Assembly: GCA_026418695.1 (NCBI GenBank)
Contig: JAOAAU010000047.1
Location: 1-33,728 of the forward strand
DNA: 33,728 bases
Direction of reading: 5' to 3'
Origin: Clostridia bacterium
GTDB lineage: Bacteria > Bacillota > Clostridia > Acetivibrionales > JAFADI01
Shown: one piece after another, positions 31,131-33,728 of the stretch
Position numbering within the stretch: position 1 is the stretch's first letter
Layout: the number at the start of each line of letters is the position of its first letter
Program-made: the position numbers and the translations under genes
The notes under the pieces: model-generated
Databases searched by the model: none
The model's input: only the letters and a program-made list of their open reading frames with translations
Told to the model about the DNA's origin: nothing

Positions 31131-31970
31131 TTGAGTCTAATCATCGAAGCTGTCGGAAAAAGGTTTATTACCAAGCATAAAAAAACGCATACCTTGGAAC
31201 AAATCAATCTTGAATTCAAAAAAGGGGAATTTGTTTGTCTTCTTGGCCCGTCTGGCTGCGGAAAATCAACACTCCTCAATATTATTGCCGGTCTTGAAAA
31301 GGCTTCTGAGGGAAAAGTGCTCTTGAACGGCAAGGAAGTGAAAAGCGCCGGTCCGGATAGAGCGGTGATGTTTCAGGAATCTGCCCTCTTTCCATGGTTA
31401 AGGGTCATCGATAATGTGGAGTTTGGAATGAAAATGGCGGGGGTCTCCAGGGAAGAGCGCAGGGAGAAAGCCCTTAAGTATCTTAAAATGGTGCATCTGA
31501 CGAAATTTCAGAACTCTTTTGTACATGAGCTTTCCGGGGGGATGAAGCAGCGGGTGGCTTTAGCCAGAGCATTGACGCTGGATTCCGAGGTTTTGCTGAT
31601 GGACGAACCCTTTGCTGCTCTAGACAGTCAAACAAAAAATATTCTTCAACTCGAGCTGCAGCGTATCTGGTGGGAAACGAAAAAAACCATTGTATTTGTC
31701 ACCCATAATGTAGAAGAAGCAGTGATTCTGGCAGACCGGGTTATTGTGATGTCGGCTAATCCGGGCAGAGTCAAAAAGGAATTCAAAATTCAGCTCGCAA
31801 GGCCAAGACAGGCGGACAGCCTGGACCTGACCTATGTGGTTGCGGATATCATGAAGGCATTGAAAAAGGAGGTGGAGAAGGTTGCAAAGGCTGAATACGA
31901 CAGTGATTGGAATATTGAAAAAGATACTGTTCTACGTGATGCTGATCATAGTGTGGGAATTGGTATATAA
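31131..31970 (+). CDS. SsuB/TauB-type ABC transporter ATP-binding protein
   Basis: A 279-aa ATPase of the nitrate/sulfonate/taurine importer group. Walker A is GPSGCGKST, the signature is LSGGMKQRVALAR, Walker B LLMDEPFAALDS, and the switch His is in FVTHNVEEA. The TTG at 31131 (MSLIIEAVGKRF) is preferred because GGGGGG lies 5-10 nt upstream; an ATG at 31104 has no such site. The 3' end overlaps the permease gene by 89 bp. No binding protein is in this operon; the lipoprotein at 473 may serve it. Confidence 0.92.
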   Translation: MSLIIEAVGKRFITKHKKTHTLEQINLEFKKGEFVCLLGPSGCGKSTLLNIIAGLEKASEGKVLLNGKEVKSAGPDRAVMFQESALFPWLRVIDNVEFGMKMAGVSREERREKALKYLKMVHLTKFQNSFVHELSGGMKQRVALARALTLDSEVLLMDEPFAALDSQTKNILQLELQRIWWETKKTIVFVTHNVEEAVILADRVIVMSANPGRVKKEFKIQLARPRQADSLDLTYVVADIMKALKKEVEKVAKAEYDSDWNIEKDTVLRDADHSVGIGI

Positions 31971-32676
31971 GATCGGTGTTGAGGTACTGGGCATTTGGAA
32001 GCCGTACACTTTTCCATCCCCGTTTTCGGTAATTCAAACCCTGATTGGCCTTATTGCGGATAATACCCTTGGCATTGCGATTATAGCAAGCTTAAAGAGG
32101 ATCATCGTGGGATATCTTATTTCTTTGATCATCGGTGTTGTCATCGGGCTTACCATTGTCAGATTCAAGTACCTTGATGAGAACTTCAGTGCTTTGATTC
32201 TAGGGCTCCAGACGCTGCCCAGCATCTGCTGGCTGCCATTTGCGATTCTCTGGTATGGACTGAATGAAAGTGCCATTATATTTGTTATCGCGGTCGGATC
32301 TACTTTTGCCATCTCTATTGCCATAGAGTCAGGAATTAAGAATGTCAATCCGTTATACGTAAGAGCAGCAAAAACTATGGGAGCCAACGGATTGAAAATC
32401 TACTGGAACGTTATCATTCCAGCAAGCCTCCCTAGTGTGGTTTCAGGGATGAAACAGGGATGGTCCTTCGCATGGAGGGCGCTGATGGCCGGGGAAATGC
32501 TTTCAGCAACCAAAGGACTCGGGCAGGTTTTGATGGTGGGCAGAGATCTGGCGGATATCAGCCAGGTCATGGCGGTCATGGTTGTCATCATCGTGTTGGG
32601 ATTGGTTGTTGATAAACTTGTCTTTGGCCGGGCGGAAATCAGTATCCGGCACCGATGGGGATTGGATAGAACATAA
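31882..32676 (+). CDS. SsuC/TauC-type ABC transporter permease
   Basis: A 264-aa BPD_transp_1 permease with about six spans. It has the EAA-loop region VRAAKTMGANGLKIYWNVIIPASLPSVVSGMKQGWSFAWRALMAGEM and TLPSICWLPFAILWYGL, both typical of sulfonate/nitrate permeases. The start is a TTG at 31882 with GGAGGTGGAGAAGG upstream, inside the 3' end of the ATPase gene, which implies translational coupling. The substrate is probably a sulfonate or other sulfur source. Confidence 0.92.
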   Translation: MQRLNTTVIGILKKILFYVMLIIVWELVYKIGVEVLGIWKPYTFPSPFSVIQTLIGLIADNTLGIAIIASLKRIIVGYLISLIIGVVIGLTIVRFKYLDENFSALILGLQTLPSICWLPFAILWYGLNESAIIFVIAVGSTFAISIAIESGIKNVNPLYVRAAKTMGANGLKIYWNVIIPASLPSVVSGMKQGWSFAWRALMAGEMLSATKGLGQVLMVGRDLADISQVMAVMVVIIVLGLVVDKLVFGRAEISIRHRWGLDRT

Positions 32677-32752
32677 AAATGGGATTTATCTTTTTAGAGC
32701 CTTTTACCAAAATGAAAAAATGTTTTGATTTTAATATATGGAGGTCAGGTTT

Positions 32753-32962
32753 ATGAAGATTTTAGTGAACGGAAAAGAAGTGGTTCTTGAAAAAGAGATA
32801 TCAGTAGCAGAACTGCTTGAAACACAGAAGGTCGAAATGCAGGACTACGTAACCGTACAGATCAATGATGAAATGATTGACAGGGTAGAGTTTAATAAAA
32901 TCATCATCAAGGAAAATGATGCGGTTGAATTCCTCTACTTCATGGGAGGAGGTACGATATGA
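32753..32962 (+). CDS. ThiS/MoaD-like sulfur carrier protein with C-terminal extension
   Basis: A 69-aa ubiquitin-fold sulfur carrier. It starts MKILVNGKEVVLEKEISVAELL and ends VEFLYFMGGGTI. Functional carriers end in Gly-Gly, which is adenylated and made a thiocarboxylate; here two residues (Thr-Ile) follow, so a protease must first trim them, as JAMM-type enzymes do for CysO-like, QbsE-like and HcyS-like carriers. GGAGGT lies 7 nt upstream of the ATG. The stop overlaps the next gene (ATGA). Use in cysteine or methionine synthesis is more likely than thiamin, judging from the neighbours. Confidence 0.88.
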   Translation: MKILVNGKEVVLEKEISVAELLETQKVEMQDYVTVQINDEMIDRVEFNKIIIKENDAVEFLYFMGGGTI

Positions 32963-33728
32963 GCTTTTCAAATGAACAACTGGAAAGATACTCAAGACAT
33001 ATCATTTTGAAGGAGGTCGGGGCTAAAGGACAAAGAAAGCTTTTGAACTCCAAAGTACTGGTAATAGGAACCGGAGGGCTGGGTGCACCGGCAGCCATGT
33101 TTCTTGCAGCGGCAGGGATTGGAACCATTGGGTTGGTTGACTTTGATGCGGTGGAACTTTCCAACCTCCAAAGGCAAATCATCCATCAGACAAAGGATGT
33201 GGGCAAGCCAAAGGTAATCTCGGGGAAAGAAACCATCAATGATATGAATCCGGATGTGAATGTGGTAACTTATCAGGAATGGGTGAGTGCAGCAAATATC
33301 CTGGATATTATCAAAGATAAGGATTACGATTTCATCATAGACGGAACGGATAACTTTCCTGCAAAGTTCCTGATCAACGATGCCTGCGTTCTGGCTTCAA
33401 AACCGTTTTCCCATGCCGGGATCATCCGCTTCCAGGGACAGACTTTGACCTACCTGCCCGGACAGGGTCCATGCTATCGATGCATATTCCGGAACCCGCC
33501 GCCGCCGGATGTCGTACCTACTTGCAAACAAGCCGGCGTGATTGGGGTAATGGGTGGAGTCATCGGAACAATCCAGGCAACAGAGGCGATCAAATATGTT
33601 CTTGGAGTTGGAGAACTCTTAAATGGATATTTACTGACCTATGATTCCCTGGATATGGATTTTAGAAAAATAAAGCTTTCCCACCGCAAGAGCTGTGAAA
33701 TCTGCGGCGAAAGTCCTGCGATTACAAA
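32959..33728 (+). CDS. HesA/MoeB/ThiF-family adenylyltransferase, N-terminal 256 residues
   Basis: An E1-like enzyme that adenylates the C-terminal glycine of a sulfur carrier. The nucleotide site reads VLVIGTGGLGAPAAMFLAAAGIG and is followed by DFDAVELSNLQRQI. The family Cys is in VVPTCKQAGVIGV, and zinc Cys pairs are CYRC and CEIC. The gene runs off the window end. It overlaps the carrier gene by 4 bp, so the carrier and its activator are coupled. A JAMM protease or sulfur donor gene would be expected just beyond the window. Confidence 0.93.
   Translation, partial: MSFSNEQLERYSRHIILKEVGAKGQRKLLNSKVLVIGTGGLGAPAAMFLAAAGIGTIGLVDFDAVELSNLQRQIIHQTKDVGKPKVISGKETINDMNPDVNVVTYQEWVSAANILDIIKDKDYDFIIDGTDNFPAKFLINDACVLASKPFSHAGIIRFQGQTLTYLPGQGPCYRCIFRNPPPPDVVPTCKQAGVIGVMGGVIGTIQATEAIKYVLGVGELLNGYLLTYDSLDMDFRKIKLSHRKSCEICGESPAIT

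Overview
The window looks like chromosomal DNA of an anaerobic, low-to-moderate G+C Bacillota, most likely a member of Clostridia. The signs are strong AGGAGG-type ribosome binding sites, frequent TTG/GTG starts, ferredoxin-like 4Fe-4S proteins, a C_GCAxxG_C_C family protein, NifX-like and UPF0251 proteins, DUF421/DUF4363, a CBO0543-like protein, a DarA-type c-di-AMP receptor and a ydaO-type riboswitch. The species cannot be named from the sequence alone. No rRNA, tRNA, CRISPR array or insertion sequence was seen.

Layout. (1) 1-3.4 kb is a sulfur-related edge: the 3' end of cysK, an SsuA-like binding lipoprotein without its own transporter core, a CMD-family protein and flavin reductase divergent from an HxlR regulator, and a decayed second copy of the cysK 3' end. 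(2) 3.6-8.5 kb holds an amidohydrolase, a DUF1905-nitroreductase fusion, an OmpR-type two-component system and a secreted DUF2680 protein; the last two share a direct-repeat operator. (3) 8.7-11.6 kb holds a UPF0251 regulator behind a perfect 24-bp palindrome, a NifX-like protein, a thioesterase, a C_GCAxxG_C_C protein and an AEC permease. (4) 12.2-13.9 kb holds a NapH-like Fe-S membrane protein, a ferredoxin and a rhodanese lipoprotein, headed by a CsoR-family-type operator. (5) 14-19.7 kb holds an NhaC-type antiporter, a DUF421/DUF4363 pair, a TetR regulator, a D-Ala-D-Ala carboxypeptidase-like protein and a small membrane protein.

(6) The most striking region is 19.9-26.2 kb on the minus strand. 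A c-di-AMP (ydaO/yuaA-type) riboswitch with an intrinsic terminator precedes a DapB-like gene, an amino-acid ABC transporter whose binding protein is circularly permuted, lysine 2,3-aminomutase (ablA), beta-lysine acetyltransferase (ablB), the c-di-AMP receptor DarA and a tiny membrane ORF, and ends at a terminator. Read together this is a c-di-AMP-controlled osmoadaptation operon: take up or supply lysine, convert it to the compatible solute N-epsilon-acetyl-beta-lysine, and encode a c-di-AMP sensor in the same transcript. A degenerate GGDEF domain fused to a ribbon-helix-helix-like tail lies just upstream.

(7) 27-33.7 kb returns to sulfur: after a second DUF421 protein come TauE/SafE and YeiH exporters, a divergent LysR regulator, SsuB/SsuC-like ABC genes, a ThiS-like carrier with two residues beyond its Gly-Gly, and a HesA/ThiF E1-like enzyme cut by the window end.
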